A DNA stretch of 64,000 nt, from contig CBDEFX010000002.1 of NCBI GenBank assembly GCA_965237635.1, positions 2,046,001 to 2,110,000 of the forward strand, in the 5' to 3' direction. Origin of the DNA: CBDEFX01 sp965237635. GTDB taxonomy: Bacteria > Chloroflexota > Dehalococcoidia > Lucifugimonadales > CAUZJF01. Positions within the stretch are counted from its first letter, which is position 1; each line of letters begins with the position of its first letter. A program made the translations under genes and the position numbers. This document shows positions 47,096 through 55,347 of this stretch, piece after piece. Below the pieces are notes generated by a model. The model was not told the DNA's origin and ran no database searches. It worked only from the letters and a program-made list of their open reading frames with translations.

Positions 47096-47716
47096 ATGGA
47101 ACGTGTAGTTGTCTATATAGATGGGTTCAACCTGTACTACGGGCTTAGGTCTAAGGGCTGGCGGCGCTACTATTGGCTCGACCTTCGCCGCTTGTCTGAG
47201 AACTTGCTGAGACCTCGGCAGAGCCTGGCGGCGATCCGCTATTTCACTGCCCGTGTCTTACCTGAGCCCGGCGACCTGGGCAAGCCGGCGCGGCAGAACA
47301 TCTACCTGGAGGCGCTGAGCACTCTCCCCGACTTGCGAATCCATTACGGTTACCATGTGGCCAGAGAGCAACGATGCCCCAGCTGTGGAGCGACTCGGCA
47401 GACCTACGAAGAGAAGATGACCGACGTGAATATCGCCGTGGAGCTCCTCTGCGACGCTCAAGACGACGCGTTCGATGCTGCCATCATCATATCCGGGGAT
47501 GGCGATCTGGCCAGCCCGGTGCGGGCCATCAGCGAGCGCCATCCCGAAAAGCGGGCCGTCGCCGCTTTCCCGCCGGGACGCCACTCAGCCGGTCTCCGCA
47601 GCGCGGCGGCAGGGTACTTCACCATAGGCCGTGACGTGTGTAGGGACAGCCAGTTCCCGGACCGGGTTGTCAAGGCCGATGGCTACGTGCTGACGCGGCC
47701 TCAGAGTTGGAACTGA
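47096..47716 (+). CDS. NYN-domain (PIN-like) RNase-type protein
   Basis: A 206-residue protein. The acidic residues of the NYN nuclease fold are in VVVYIDGFNLYYGL (Asp 9), EEKMTDVNIAVELL and IIISGDGDLASPVRAI. A CPSCG zinc-knuckle-like motif sits between them, before the second acidic motif. NYN proteins process or degrade RNA and often occur near toxin or defence genes. The ATG at 47096 is the first in the frame. It is intact and stands before the mobile-element region. Confidence 0.8.
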   Translation: MERVVVYIDGFNLYYGLRSKGWRRYYWLDLRRLSENLLRPRQSLAAIRYFTARVLPEPGDLGKPARQNIYLEALSTLPDLRIHYGYHVAREQRCPSCGATRQTYEEKMTDVNIAVELLCDAQDDAFDAAIIISGDGDLASPVRAISERHPEKRAVAAFPPGRHSAGLRSAAAGYFTIGRDVCRDSQFPDRVVKADGYVLTRPQSWN

Positions 47717-47951
47717 GTGAAATGATTGGAGCAGGTGTCGCTCAAGGATATCACCGGCCTCACACGGTAGGCGGTTGGCCGCGTGCCTCGGTGTGGACGG
47801 TAGGAAGCTGATGCGCTGGCGTCGTGGAGGGTGGTCCAGCGGTGATGCTATGCTGCCGCTGGTGGCGCCTGCAACGCGGGCGCAGGAGGGTCTCGTCGCG
47901 CTGCTGAATGAGGACCGTTGACAGTGGCGTACGGACGAAGGAGGTGGGACT

Positions 47952-48228
47952 ATGGACGCACGTAAACGGATAGAGGGCTCTTATCCTGAGCTCTTCCCGA
48001 AGGACTTCGGCGACCGGCTGGGGCGGCTCAAAGAGCTCGCCGGTCTGTCGTGGAAGGAGTTCGCCGAGCGCCTTGGCGTCGAGTGTGACCGCGTGATGGA
48101 GTGGCGCGGCGGTGAGGGTTCCCACCGGCGGAGAGGTGTGACACATCATGCGTTTGGCGTCGTTGGCCCCCGGCGGCATGGATGTGATGCTTCCGGAGAA
48201 CGTCGGGCTCGACGAGGGCGGGGAGTAG
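47952..48228 (+). pseudogene. XRE-type HTH protein, frameshifted, paralogue of the one at 53562
   Basis: The start (FPKDFGDRLGRLKELAGLSW, KEFAERLGVECDRVMEWR) matches the protein at 53562-53888 (LPEDFGQRLERVKEASGLSW). After about 48108 the continuation lies in another frame: RVPTGGEV, a TGA at 48139-48141 where Trp is expected, then HIMRLASLAPGGMDVMLPE. It therefore has at least two lesions. It belonged to an element of the same type as the one at right. Confidence 0.65.
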
Positions 48229-48233
48229 ACGGT

Positions 48234-48707
48234 ATGACTCGCGCCAGGCTACGGAGGGGGGTACGCAAACGACGGGCGGCACGTGAGGCCAGGGAGCGCA
48301 AGGCAAGGCGGGTATGGGCGGCGTGCCTGGCGCCTTCGCCTCTTGAATTAAGCGAAGGACCGGCCCCTTGCAGGCACTCGTGGGGAGAGCCCGAGGCCGT
48401 CAGCTTCTCCTGCGGCAGCCGTGACGAGATTAGGGTCTGTGCGAAGTGCCAGGGCTTCGTGCACAGATGTAAGAGATGCCGTGGGTACCACATGGTCTAT
48501 GAGGGACGGGGCGGCGAGTACTCAATGCCCTCGTGGGTCTCCGAGTCGTGGCTGAAGGAGCATGGGTGCGCGGACGAGGCGTTTGGAGACGTGCCCGTAC
48601 CGTCCGTGAAGACGCCTATCGACCATGAGCCCCCAATGTTTGACCTCGCCACCTATGGGGAGATCGATGGGGAACCGGGACGTTACCAGTTAGAGTGGTT
48701 CAGCTGA
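48234..48707 (+). CDS. Hypothetical protein with zinc-ribbon-like cysteines
   Basis: A 157-residue protein from the ATG at 48234. An Arg-rich N-terminus (RARLRRGVRKRRAAREARER) leads to CRHSW, then SFSCGS, VCAKCQGFVHRCKRCRGYH, whose Cys/His spacing suggests a zinc ribbon, and an acidic end. Its end overlaps the recombinase gene by 25 bp, tail to tail. Function unknown; DNA or RNA binding is plausible. Confidence 0.5.
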   Translation: MTRARLRRGVRKRRAAREARERKARRVWAACLAPSPLELSEGPAPCRHSWGEPEAVSFSCGSRDEIRVCAKCQGFVHRCKRCRGYHMVYEGRGGEYSMPSWVSESWLKEHGCADEAFGDVPVPSVKTPIDHEPPMFDLATYGEIDGEPGRYQLEWFS

Positions 48708-50350
48708 CGGAACTTGCCTTGCTTGAGTAAATGACGACAGGAAGCCGCTCTCGCGTACAACTGTCTGCAAGCGTCAGCCGCATCGCCTACCCGGAACTCT
48801 TCAGATCCACCGCCCACGAGTACCTGAGCTTTTCGTGTCGATTGAGAAATGGGGATGGTGTAGCGGACGACGGCGTTGTCGGGCAGGAGCTCGATCTCCC
48901 TGACGAAGGTCTCGATGAAGGCCCTGCGCTCGGTCAGCTCGCTCTTTTGCAGGAACCTGTTCATGTCCTGGGCGTAGGCGGTGATGGTCTTGACGTCGTC
49001 GAGGACCGCCCTGCGCTGAGCCAGGATTGCCCTCGCCCCCTCCGCGGCGGACTCAAGGCGCTGCTGGCGCTCCTTGTGGTCTCGGATGCGATGGGCGAAG
49101 TCGGCCATATTGAACTCGGTCGTTGTCTCCACGAGGTCGTAGAGCCGGTCGAGCCTGCCCCGCACGTCGGCAAGCTCCGACTCGATGGTCTCCAGCCGCT
49201 TGCGCTCCTCGCCGGCCACGTCGTCCATCTGCTCGTCCACGACATTGACCAGACTCCGAATGTTGCCCTCGGTCAGGATGTTGGAGCGAATCAAGCCGAC
49301 GACCAGCTCCTCGAACTTCCGGGCGTCGACCCTGGGCGAGTCGCAGGACCCGGGCGCGCGCTTTACGAAGGAGTGGCAGACGTAGTAGGGGAACGTGCCC
49401 CTGCTGGAGTAGCGGCCCGAGAGCGCCCTCTTGCACCTGTAGCACTTGACCAGGCCGCTCAGCAGGAAGGTGCTTCCGACTCTGCGGGGGTGGGAGACCC
49501 TGGGTGCGCGGGAGCGCATTATCCTGTTCACCCGGTCAAACTGGGCCTTGGTGACGACGGCGGGGAACGCCTTTTCCACCCGCACCGGGTCGGCGTTGTC
49601 CTTGGCGTTGTTGCCCCAAACCAGGGTGCCCAAATAAGCCTCGTTTCTGAGGATGTTGTGGACGGTGGGCTTGTTCCAGAGCTTACCCCTGGGGCTGGAG
49701 ATGCCCTCGTCGTTGAGGATGCGGACGATCTTCAGCATCCCCTTGCGGGACTCGGCTAGGTCGAAGATGCGCTTGACGATATCGGTCGTTTCGGGGCCTT
49801 GTTCCAGGGTGGGCCTCTCCTTGGGGCCGTCCAGCACCTTGACCTTGCTGTAGCCATAGGGGGGCTTGGGAGCGACCCAAAAGCCCCTGGATGCGGCCTC
49901 CCTCATGCCCCGCACGACCTCCTGGGCAAGATTTTCCGAGTAAAATTCGTCCACGCTCTCGATGATGCCTTCCAGGAGCCTGCCCGTGGGGTTGTCCTCG
50001 GCCTGCTCGGTTATGGAGACGACGCGGACGCCCTGGCGCCGGAGCATGGACTTCAGGGCGACGGCGTGCTCCCGCTTGCGGGTGAAGCGGGAGAATTTCC
50101 AGACGAGTATCTCGTTGAAAGGGGCCTTGGTCTTTTTGGCCTCATCTATCATCCTGCGGAACTCGGGGCGGTTCATCACGCGTCCGCTCTCCGCCTCGTC
50201 CACGTACTCCCGGACGACCTTGTAGTCGTTCTTGTCGGCGTAGTCCCTGAGCGCCCTCATCTGTGCGGACACGGACAGGTCCACGTCCTGGCGTTCGCTG
50301 GAGACCCGGGCGTAGAGGGCTGCGGGTGTGTAGTCGTTTCGTTCACTCAT
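48683..50350 (-). CDS. Large serine recombinase
   Basis: A 555-residue site-specific recombinase. Residues 10-150 are the resolvase domain, with catalytic Ser in YARVSSERQD (about 17) and FSRFTRKREHAVAL. The recombinase domain (PPYGYSKV, WNKPTVHNILRNEAYLGTLV) follows. The zinc ribbon has CYRCKRALSGR and YVCHSFVKRAPGSCDSPR, and a coiled coil (about 400-480) precedes the conserved end LTERRAFIETFVREIEL, IPISQSTRKAQVLVGGG. I chose the ATG at 50350 because it overlaps the RHH gene stop. The last 45 residues after VLVGGG look like read-through. It is the likely integrase of the element to its right. Confidence 0.9.
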   Translation of the reverse strand: MSERNDYTPAALYARVSSERQDVDLSVSAQMRALRDYADKNDYKVVREYVDEAESGRVMNRPEFRRMIDEAKKTKAPFNEILVWKFSRFTRKREHAVALKSMLRRQGVRVVSITEQAEDNPTGRLLEGIIESVDEFYSENLAQEVVRGMREAASRGFWVAPKPPYGYSKVKVLDGPKERPTLEQGPETTDIVKRIFDLAESRKGMLKIVRILNDEGISSPRGKLWNKPTVHNILRNEAYLGTLVWGNNAKDNADPVRVEKAFPAVVTKAQFDRVNRIMRSRAPRVSHPRRVGSTFLLSGLVKCYRCKRALSGRYSSRGTFPYYVCHSFVKRAPGSCDSPRVDARKFEELVVGLIRSNILTEGNIRSLVNVVDEQMDDVAGEERKRLETIESELADVRGRLDRLYDLVETTTEFNMADFAHRIRDHKERQQRLESAAEGARAILAQRRAVLDDVKTITAYAQDMNRFLQKSELTERRAFIETFVREIELLPDNAVVRYTIPISQSTRKAQVLVGGGSEEFRVGDAADACRQLYARAASCRHLLKQGKFRQLNHSNW

Positions 50351-50564
50351 CTGTTGCTCCTCCTTGTCTCTTCCTATTGGGTTGGCGTGAGCGCCGCATC
50401 TGCGTCCTTTCCTGTCTGCGCCACTCCCTCTCCTCCAGGTAGAGGCGAAACCCCTCACGCAGAAGCTCGCTCACGGTGCGGCCCTCCTCCTCGGCCACCT
50501 GCCTCAGTTGCTCTTCCATAGCGGGCGGCATGGAGAAGGTGACGATCTTCGTGGTCCTTGCCAT
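50343..50564 (-). CDS. Ribbon-helix-helix (CopG-like) regulator
   Basis: A 73-residue protein with a typical RHH: TKIVTFSMPPAMEEQLRQVA, then EEEGRTVSELLREGFRLYLE, and a basic tail. Its last codons overlap the recombinase start (ATG within GATGAGTG), so the two are translated together. It probably represses its own promoter and thereby controls recombinase expression. Confidence 0.8.
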   Translation of the reverse strand: MARTTKIVTFSMPPAMEEQLRQVAEEEGRTVSELLREGFRLYLEEREWRRQERTQMRRSRQPNRKRQGGATDE

Positions 50565-50570
50565 GTTTTT

Positions 50571-50586
50571 TTACTCTCGATAGTAA
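50571..50586. promoter_or_regulatory. Palindromic operator candidate of the RHH/recombinase operon
   Basis: TTACTCTCGATAGTAA is a near-perfect 16-bp palindrome (TTACT-TCGA-AGTAA with one mismatched pair), lying 7 bases upstream of the RHH start codon. A TTGACA box (minus strand, 50627-50632) and TGATAA (50602-50607) lie upstream, but with a long 19-base spacing. RHH proteins commonly bind such short palindromes. Confidence 0.5.
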
Positions 50587-50708
50587 TACTAAATCCTACC
50601 CTTATCATGAACGAACCGGCTGCCCCTGTCAAGGGCCGCGCCACTATGAGGACGGCTCTCTATGGAGTAAAATGGGGTGGTAGACACTGGGAAGGAGAGG
50701 CTCTCTCT

Positions 50709-51065
50709 ATGGGGACTTTCAGGTGGCCGCTGCGCATCTCCAGCATGGATGGGCAGCAGGCGCGGGAGGTAGAGGCGACGGTGGACACCGGGGCCGCCTA
50801 CACGACGCTGCCCGCCAGCCTGTTGCGCGAGCTGGGGATCGAGCCGATGGACAAGGGCGTCTTCCTGCTCGCCGACGGTCGCCGGGTGGAGATGGACATT
50901 GGGAGAGCTTGGGCGACGGTCGATGGGTCCAGCGAGGTCACCCTCGTCGTGTTCGGAGAGGACGATGCCCCCGCTCTGCTGGGAGCCTATACTCTGGAAG
51001 AGTTGAGGCTGGCGGTGGACCCTATTGCACAGCGACTCGTTCCCACCCATCTCATCATGTACTAG
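50709..51065 (+). CDS. Retropepsin-like aspartic protease, clan AA
   Basis: A 118-residue protein from the ATG at 50709, with GGAAGGAGAGG a few bases upstream. The catalytic motif is VEATVDTGAAYTTLPASLL (Asp 26), followed by a flap-like region (KGVFLLADGRRVEM) and LLGAYTLEEL, the ILG-type strand. Such small proteases dimerise; bacterial roles are poorly known. The stop codon TAG is formed at the very border of the IS630 insertion, which kept the reading frame end. Divergent from the RHH gene. Confidence 0.75.
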   Translation: MGTFRWPLRISSMDGQQAREVEATVDTGAAYTTLPASLLRELGIEPMDKGVFLLADGRRVEMDIGRAWATVDGSSEVTLVVFGEDDAPALLGAYTLEELRLAVDPIAQRLVPTHLIMY

Positions 51066-52271
51066 TACCGGTTCCATGTGTATGTGACAAATATAAGAAA
51101 TAGGTTAGTCTTGTGTATGATCCTATAAGGAGGACATACGAAGACATGCCTGCTCTCAAGTACAAGGTGGAGTTGAACGAGTCGGAGCGGACACATCTCA
51201 AGCAGATGGCGAGTCGTGGGGAGACTTCGGCCCGTAAGGTCAAGCGAGCGCTGGTGTTGCTGAAGGCAGACGAAGGTCTGATCGACCGTGACATCGCCAG
51301 CGGACTATTGATAAGCGCCTCCACGGTGGGACGTGTGCGCACGCAGTTTGTACAGGAAGGACTCGACAGTGCGCTCATTGAACGCCCGCGACCAGGACAG
51401 AGGCGCAAGTTGGACGGTAGGCAGGAAGCGCACCTAGTCGCCATTGCCTGCAGCGATGCGCCCGAAGGACACACGCACTGGACGCTGCAACTGCTTGCCG
51501 ACAAGGTGGTCTAGATGGGGTTTGCCGAGAGCATCTCCCTCGAGACGGTGCGCCAGACGCTCAAAAAAACGAACTCAAGCCGTGGACGAAGAAGGAATGG
51601 TGCATCCCGGAGGTGAGCGGGGAGTTCGTGGCTCGAATGGAGAATGTGCTGGACCTGTACCATGAAGACTACGACCCCGACCATCCCGTGATCTGTTTCG
51701 ACGAGACGTCCAAGCAATTGGTGGCCGACAAGAGACCGTCCATCGGGGCCAGGCCGGGTCGAGTGGAAGGATATGACTACGAGTACAAGCGAAACGGGAC
51801 CCGAAACCTGTTCATGTTCTGTGAGCCGAAAGCTGGCTGGAGGCATGTCGAGGTGACCGAGCGTCGCACTGCTGTGGACTTCGCACATCAGATGAGGTGG
51901 CTGGCAGACGAGGCATACCCTCATACAAAAACGATACGGCTGGTGCTGGACAATCTCAACACTCACAAGCTGGGTTCGTTGTACGACGTCTTCGAGCCAG
52001 CCGAAGCGCGGCGGATCGCCAAGCGCCTGGAGTTCCACTACACTCCAGTACACGGCAGTTGGCTGAACATGGCTGAGATAGAGTTGAGCGTCTTCAGCAA
52101 CCAGTGTCTCAACCGTCGAATCAGCGACGAGGTGGTACTGAAGCGAGAGGTCTCGGCGCTGGAACATGAGCGCAATGAGGCTGTCGCCGTCATAGACTGG
52201 CGTTCCTCCACTCAGGACGCTCGCACTAAACTTCAACACATCTATCCATCATATTCATATTGACACGGTAC
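51065..52271 (+). mobile_element. IS630-family element
   Basis: The element is 1207 bp with ends GTACCG and CGGTAC, extended as imperfect inverted repeats (TAGTACCGGTTCCATGTG against TAGTACCGTGTCAATATG). It is flanked by TA on both sides (51063-51064, 52272-52273), the standard IS630/Tc1 target. It carries one transposase gene in two frames. Confidence 0.85.
51146..52263 (+). pseudogene. IS630 transposase, nonsense codon and A7 frameshift site
   Basis: The N-terminal part has SARKVKRALVLLKADEG, IASGLLISASTVGRVRTQFV (HTH) and RPRPGQRRKLDGRQEAHL. A TAG at 51512-51514 falls where Glu is expected (ADKVV-stop-MGFAES). Then the frame changes by -1 at a run of seven A (51563-51569). The catalytic half follows: VICFDETSKQL, TIRLVLDNLNTHKLGS and HGSWLNMAEIELSVF, the D-D-E of the family. 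The A run may be a natural slippage site, but the stop codon makes the present gene inactive. Confidence 0.8.
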
Positions 52272-52332
52272 TAGGGCGGCGCGGCGAGCGCTGCGCACCT
52301 TCTTCCTGCACCGGCCCGACAGTCCTACCCGC

Positions 52333-53169
52333 TCACACCCCACAGTGTCCCTCGCACTCGTTGCCGAAGCCGTCTCGCAGGCCGTCAGCTCCCAGGGCCC
52401 CCTCGTCGAGGGCGACCGCCTCCGCCAAGGGCATTCGCAGAGAATGGAGGTGCGGTTCCTTGGCGAACGCCAGCCCGCCCCGCATCTTCGCGTCGATCTC
52501 CACCGCCTCGGCGAACAGGTCCGGCCAGCGGCGCTTGGTCTCCACCCAACGCTGGCGGGACTGGAAGGGGCAGGCGACGCAGGCCGAGCGTTCCAGGGGT
52601 CTGCCGTAGCGGGCGGCCCACCATTCCATGCAGTCCCTCCTTGACATCCCAGCCTCGATGAGAGGGTAGCGGTTCTCCGTCCACCTGTCACGGGAGGTCT
52701 TCATTCGGATGGCCTCATCGGTGGAGATGCCCAGCCACAGCTCGACGGTCGTTCCGGCGGGGACCCGCTGCCGGGGTCTCAGACCCAGCAGATCGCGTAT
52801 CCTGCGTCTGATGGGCCTGATCTTGTAGTTGTCGGTGCACTGCCGTCTGCCGATGCCGTCGCCCTCTCCGTCGCGTCCCTTGAGGAAGACGGGTATATCC
52901 ACGTATCTGCGGGAGCCGGAGTGGTTGGTGAGGGCCCTCACGTCCTCGCGGAGGCTGCGTCCGTTGTCCACGATGTACAGGGGGAAGCTCAGCCGGTCTT
53001 TCAGCCACTCGATGTGCTCGTAGACGCTGGGCGGCTCCCAGCGGGTGTCTGCGAAGACGGCGCAGTCCGGCACGCGGTCGAACGCGCCCTGGCTCGCCAT
53101 GAGCGCCATGACGGAGGACTGGACGCCTCCGCCCAGGCTGAGAACGGTCAGGGTTGGAGGGGCGCTCAT
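52333..53169 (-). CDS. PP-loop ATPase-type protein (PAPS-reductase-like) of mobile elements
   Basis: A 278-residue protein. The PP-loop SLGGGVQSSVMALMA (10-24) binds ATP. VFADTRWEPPSVYEHIEWL, RRQCTDNYKIRPIRR and SACVACPFQSRQRW follow; the cysteines could hold a cluster or react with the substrate. This phage/mobile-element family is called PAPS-reductase-like, but sulfate reduction is unlikely here. A DNA or tRNA modification role is possible. It is the third gene of the operon 53888 to 52333. A stub of the same gene lies at 3409. Confidence 0.75.
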   Translation of the reverse strand: MSAPPTLTVLSLGGGVQSSVMALMASQGAFDRVPDCAVFADTRWEPPSVYEHIEWLKDRLSFPLYIVDNGRSLREDVRALTNHSGSRRYVDIPVFLKGRDGEGDGIGRRQCTDNYKIRPIRRRIRDLLGLRPRQRVPAGTTVELWLGISTDEAIRMKTSRDRWTENRYPLIEAGMSRRDCMEWWAARYGRPLERSACVACPFQSRQRWVETKRRWPDLFAEAVEIDAKMRGGLAFAKEPHLHSLRMPLAEAVALDEGALGADGLRDGFGNECEGHCGV

Positions 53170-53170
53170 C

Positions 53171-53404
53171 TCAGCCCACCTCCTCGCCGCCGTCCTCCCC
53201 GGCTTCGGCTCGGGGCGATGCGGCCGCCTGCTCCTCCATGTAGGAGCGGATGGCGACGCGGGCCAGGATGCGCAGCCCCTTCAGGACCGCCCTGCGATGT
53301 TCAGGCGTATAGGACGGCATGGAGCGTTCCAGGGCGTCTTCAAGCTCCTGTCCTCCGGGCCTCCGCCGTCTCTTCGGTTGGTTGTGTCCGGTGGTGTCTT
53401 TCAT
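53171..53404 (-). CDS. Small hypothetical protein of the mobile-element operon
   Basis: A 77-residue basic-acidic protein (PKRRRRPGGQELEDALERSM, then HRRAVLKGLRILARVAI helix and an acidic end). It ends one base before the PP-loop gene start, so it is probably co-transcribed. No known domain. Confidence 0.5.
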   Translation of the reverse strand: MKDTTGHNQPKRRRRPGGQELEDALERSMPSYTPEHRRAVLKGLRILARVAIRSYMEEQAAASPRAEAGEDGGEEVG

Positions 53405-53561
53405 GTTGCGCAGTCGCAGCGGCGAATCGGTTGGGCCGCCGGCCTCTCGTTACAGGTCTGAGACGGGCCGCCCGCGCCGACGGAAAGGGGCGAGCGCGGG
53501 CGACGTCGGTTCCGGCCCCGCCGCGCCGCCGTTGCGCCGTGCGCCCGGCGGGGCCTCCGGT

Positions 53562-53888
53562 CTAGCTCTCCTCCTCGAAGAAGGTCATCTGGAACCCCTC
53601 GCCCAGGAGGCTCTCCATGCCTCCGGGTATGCCGGAGGCGAAGCGGGCTATGGAGAGCATGGCTCCCCTGCAGGGCTCGACGCCCTTCCTGCGCCACATT
53701 CGCAGCTGCTTGGGGTATACGCCGAGGGCCTTGGCGAAGCCGCGCCATGAGAGGCCGCTGGCCTCCTTCACGCGTTCGAGGCGCTGGCCGAAGTCCTCCG
53801 GCAGGACGCCGCTCTCGAGGGGCTGGGTCCCGTCCGCTCCGTCGTTGTCAAGCCCGTCGAAACGGGTCGAGTCGTCAGTGTTGTTCAT
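53562..53888 (-). CDS. XRE-type HTH protein
   Basis: A 108-residue protein. The HTH (WRGFAKALGVYPKQLRMWRR, about residues 48-67) follows an acidic N-terminus; the end is GAMLSIARFASGIPGGMESL. It overlaps the end of the replication-relaxation-like gene by 14 bp. A paralogue in decay lies at 47952-48228. Confidence 0.7.
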   Translation of the reverse strand: MNNTDDSTRFDGLDNDGADGTQPLESGVLPEDFGQRLERVKEASGLSWRGFAKALGVYPKQLRMWRRKGVEPCRGAMLSIARFASGIPGGMESLLGEGFQMTFFEEES

Positions 53889-55347
53889 CTCTCTCCTCCA
53901 ATCTGAATAGGTCTTGGAACTCGGTTGCTTCCAGGGCCTTGAGCATCCGGCGGCGGATGCGACCGGAGGGCGAGCGCCCCTTGTTGACCAGCATCGACAC
54001 GTAGCCGGGGCTGACCCCGATCTCCCTGGCGAGCCAGTTCTGGGAGCGGTTCAGCAGAGCCAGACGCTTCCAGACGGCCGCCGTGTCGAGCCGGACGACG
54101 ATCCGTCCTCTGCGCCTCCGGGGGCCTTTCCGCTTGTGGGTGTGTTGTGAAGGCATGAGTCTTCGTCCCTCGTCGCTCATGGGGGCGGCAGGGTCTGGGG
54201 CGACTCCTACTCGGCCGGGGGTGCGCCAGGCGTGTCCCATCGGCCCCAGGGCGTCTACGGCCTCTCGGTGGGAGACCCACAGGGGCACGTTGACTCTCGA
54301 TTCGTGGGTCTCCTCCCGCGCCACGCGCAGCGCCAGCCTCCGGTCGGTGAGGGCCAGCCGTTCTCCCGCGTCGCGGGGCCGGGCCGCGAGGCCGAAGCCT
54401 TCGAGGGGGATGACGCCGTGGGAGACCCTCTGGGTCGAGACGCCCATCAGCCCGGCCAGCTCCTTGAGGGCGATCCAGGGCCAGTCGGAGATGAGGTCGA
54501 GGGCGCGCTTCTCTATGGGCTTGAGAAGGACCGGCAGCATGTGGTCGGGGATGGCCCACCCCGGACCCTCGACGGCGAAGTCGGCGAGCGGGTCGGCGCG
54601 CTGCGGTTCCGGCTCTATTGGAAGTTGTCCGCCCGGCCCCACCCGGTCGAGGGCGTAGCGCAGGTCGATCTCGGCGCCGACCTTCGGCGGACTCCATATC
54701 CGGTCTCCCGCCCCCGTCAGGACCGCAAGGCGTTCCACGGCGAACAGGGCCGGAACGTCGGTGGTGGAGAGCAGCCTTCGGGCGTGCCTGAGCCTCACCT
54801 CGTCGGCCATGAGGACCAGCACCGTTCCGGGCATAGGCCAGTCGCGCAGCCCCCAGAGCCGCCGGGAGAAGCCCGACCTGTCGGCGGTCAGTCCCTGCCG
54901 GACGATGCCGACGGTCCTCCCGTCGGGCAGCGTCATGGCGGCGTCGAGGGGGATGGAGCGGTACCAGCGGAACCGGATGGGGAATGCCAGGCTGGAGACG
55001 GTGGAGGCGACGCCGTAGACGGAGGCCACGGCGTCGAGGCGCTCCATCAGGCTGCGCCGCCACTGGGCGGAGACGGGACGGTGGCGCACCAGCTCGTCGA
55101 GAGACGTTTCTTCTTCCTCTGCGAGCCTGCGCAGCCCTGCGGCGGTGAGGTGTAACCTCCGGGAGGAGGGAAGCAGCTCCGTCCCGTGGGGCACGGAGGC
55201 GCAGAACCCCCCGGACTCCAGCTTTTCGACGGCCTCGTAGACCGCGCCCCTGGACCAGCCGCAGACGGCGACCATCTCCAGCCGGTCGAGGAAGGGCATC
55301 CGCGACAGGGCGCGGAGCAGGTCGGCCTCGCATCCTTCGGGCTTCAT
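53875..55347 (-). CDS. Replication-relaxation-like winged-helix protein with C-terminal XRE domain
   Basis: A 490-residue protein. The N-terminal 90 residues are a winged helix (LEMVAVCGWSRGAVYEAVEK) as in replication-relaxation proteins of plasmids and integrative elements. The middle (IPLDAAMTLPDGRTVGIVRQ, WPMPGTVLVLMADEV, IWSPPKVGAEIDL) is the Replic_Relax body. A second winged helix (IALKELAGLMGVSTQRVSHG) follows. The last 90 residues (from MPSQHTHKRKGPRRRRGRI) hold an XRE-like HTH (NWLAREIGVSPGYVSMLVNK), which could be a fused or formerly separate gene. Its start overlaps the VirD4-like gene stop (ATGA). Confidence 0.7.
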   Translation of the reverse strand: MKPEGCEADLLRALSRMPFLDRLEMVAVCGWSRGAVYEAVEKLESGGFCASVPHGTELLPSSRRLHLTAAGLRRLAEEEETSLDELVRHRPVSAQWRRSLMERLDAVASVYGVASTVSSLAFPIRFRWYRSIPLDAAMTLPDGRTVGIVRQGLTADRSGFSRRLWGLRDWPMPGTVLVLMADEVRLRHARRLLSTTDVPALFAVERLAVLTGAGDRIWSPPKVGAEIDLRYALDRVGPGGQLPIEPEPQRADPLADFAVEGPGWAIPDHMLPVLLKPIEKRALDLISDWPWIALKELAGLMGVSTQRVSHGVIPLEGFGLAARPRDAGERLALTDRRLALRVAREETHESRVNVPLWVSHREAVDALGPMGHAWRTPGRVGVAPDPAAPMSDEGRRLMPSQHTHKRKGPRRRRGRIVVRLDTAAVWKRLALLNRSQNWLAREIGVSPGYVSMLVNKGRSPSGRIRRRMLKALEATEFQDLFRLEERDEQH

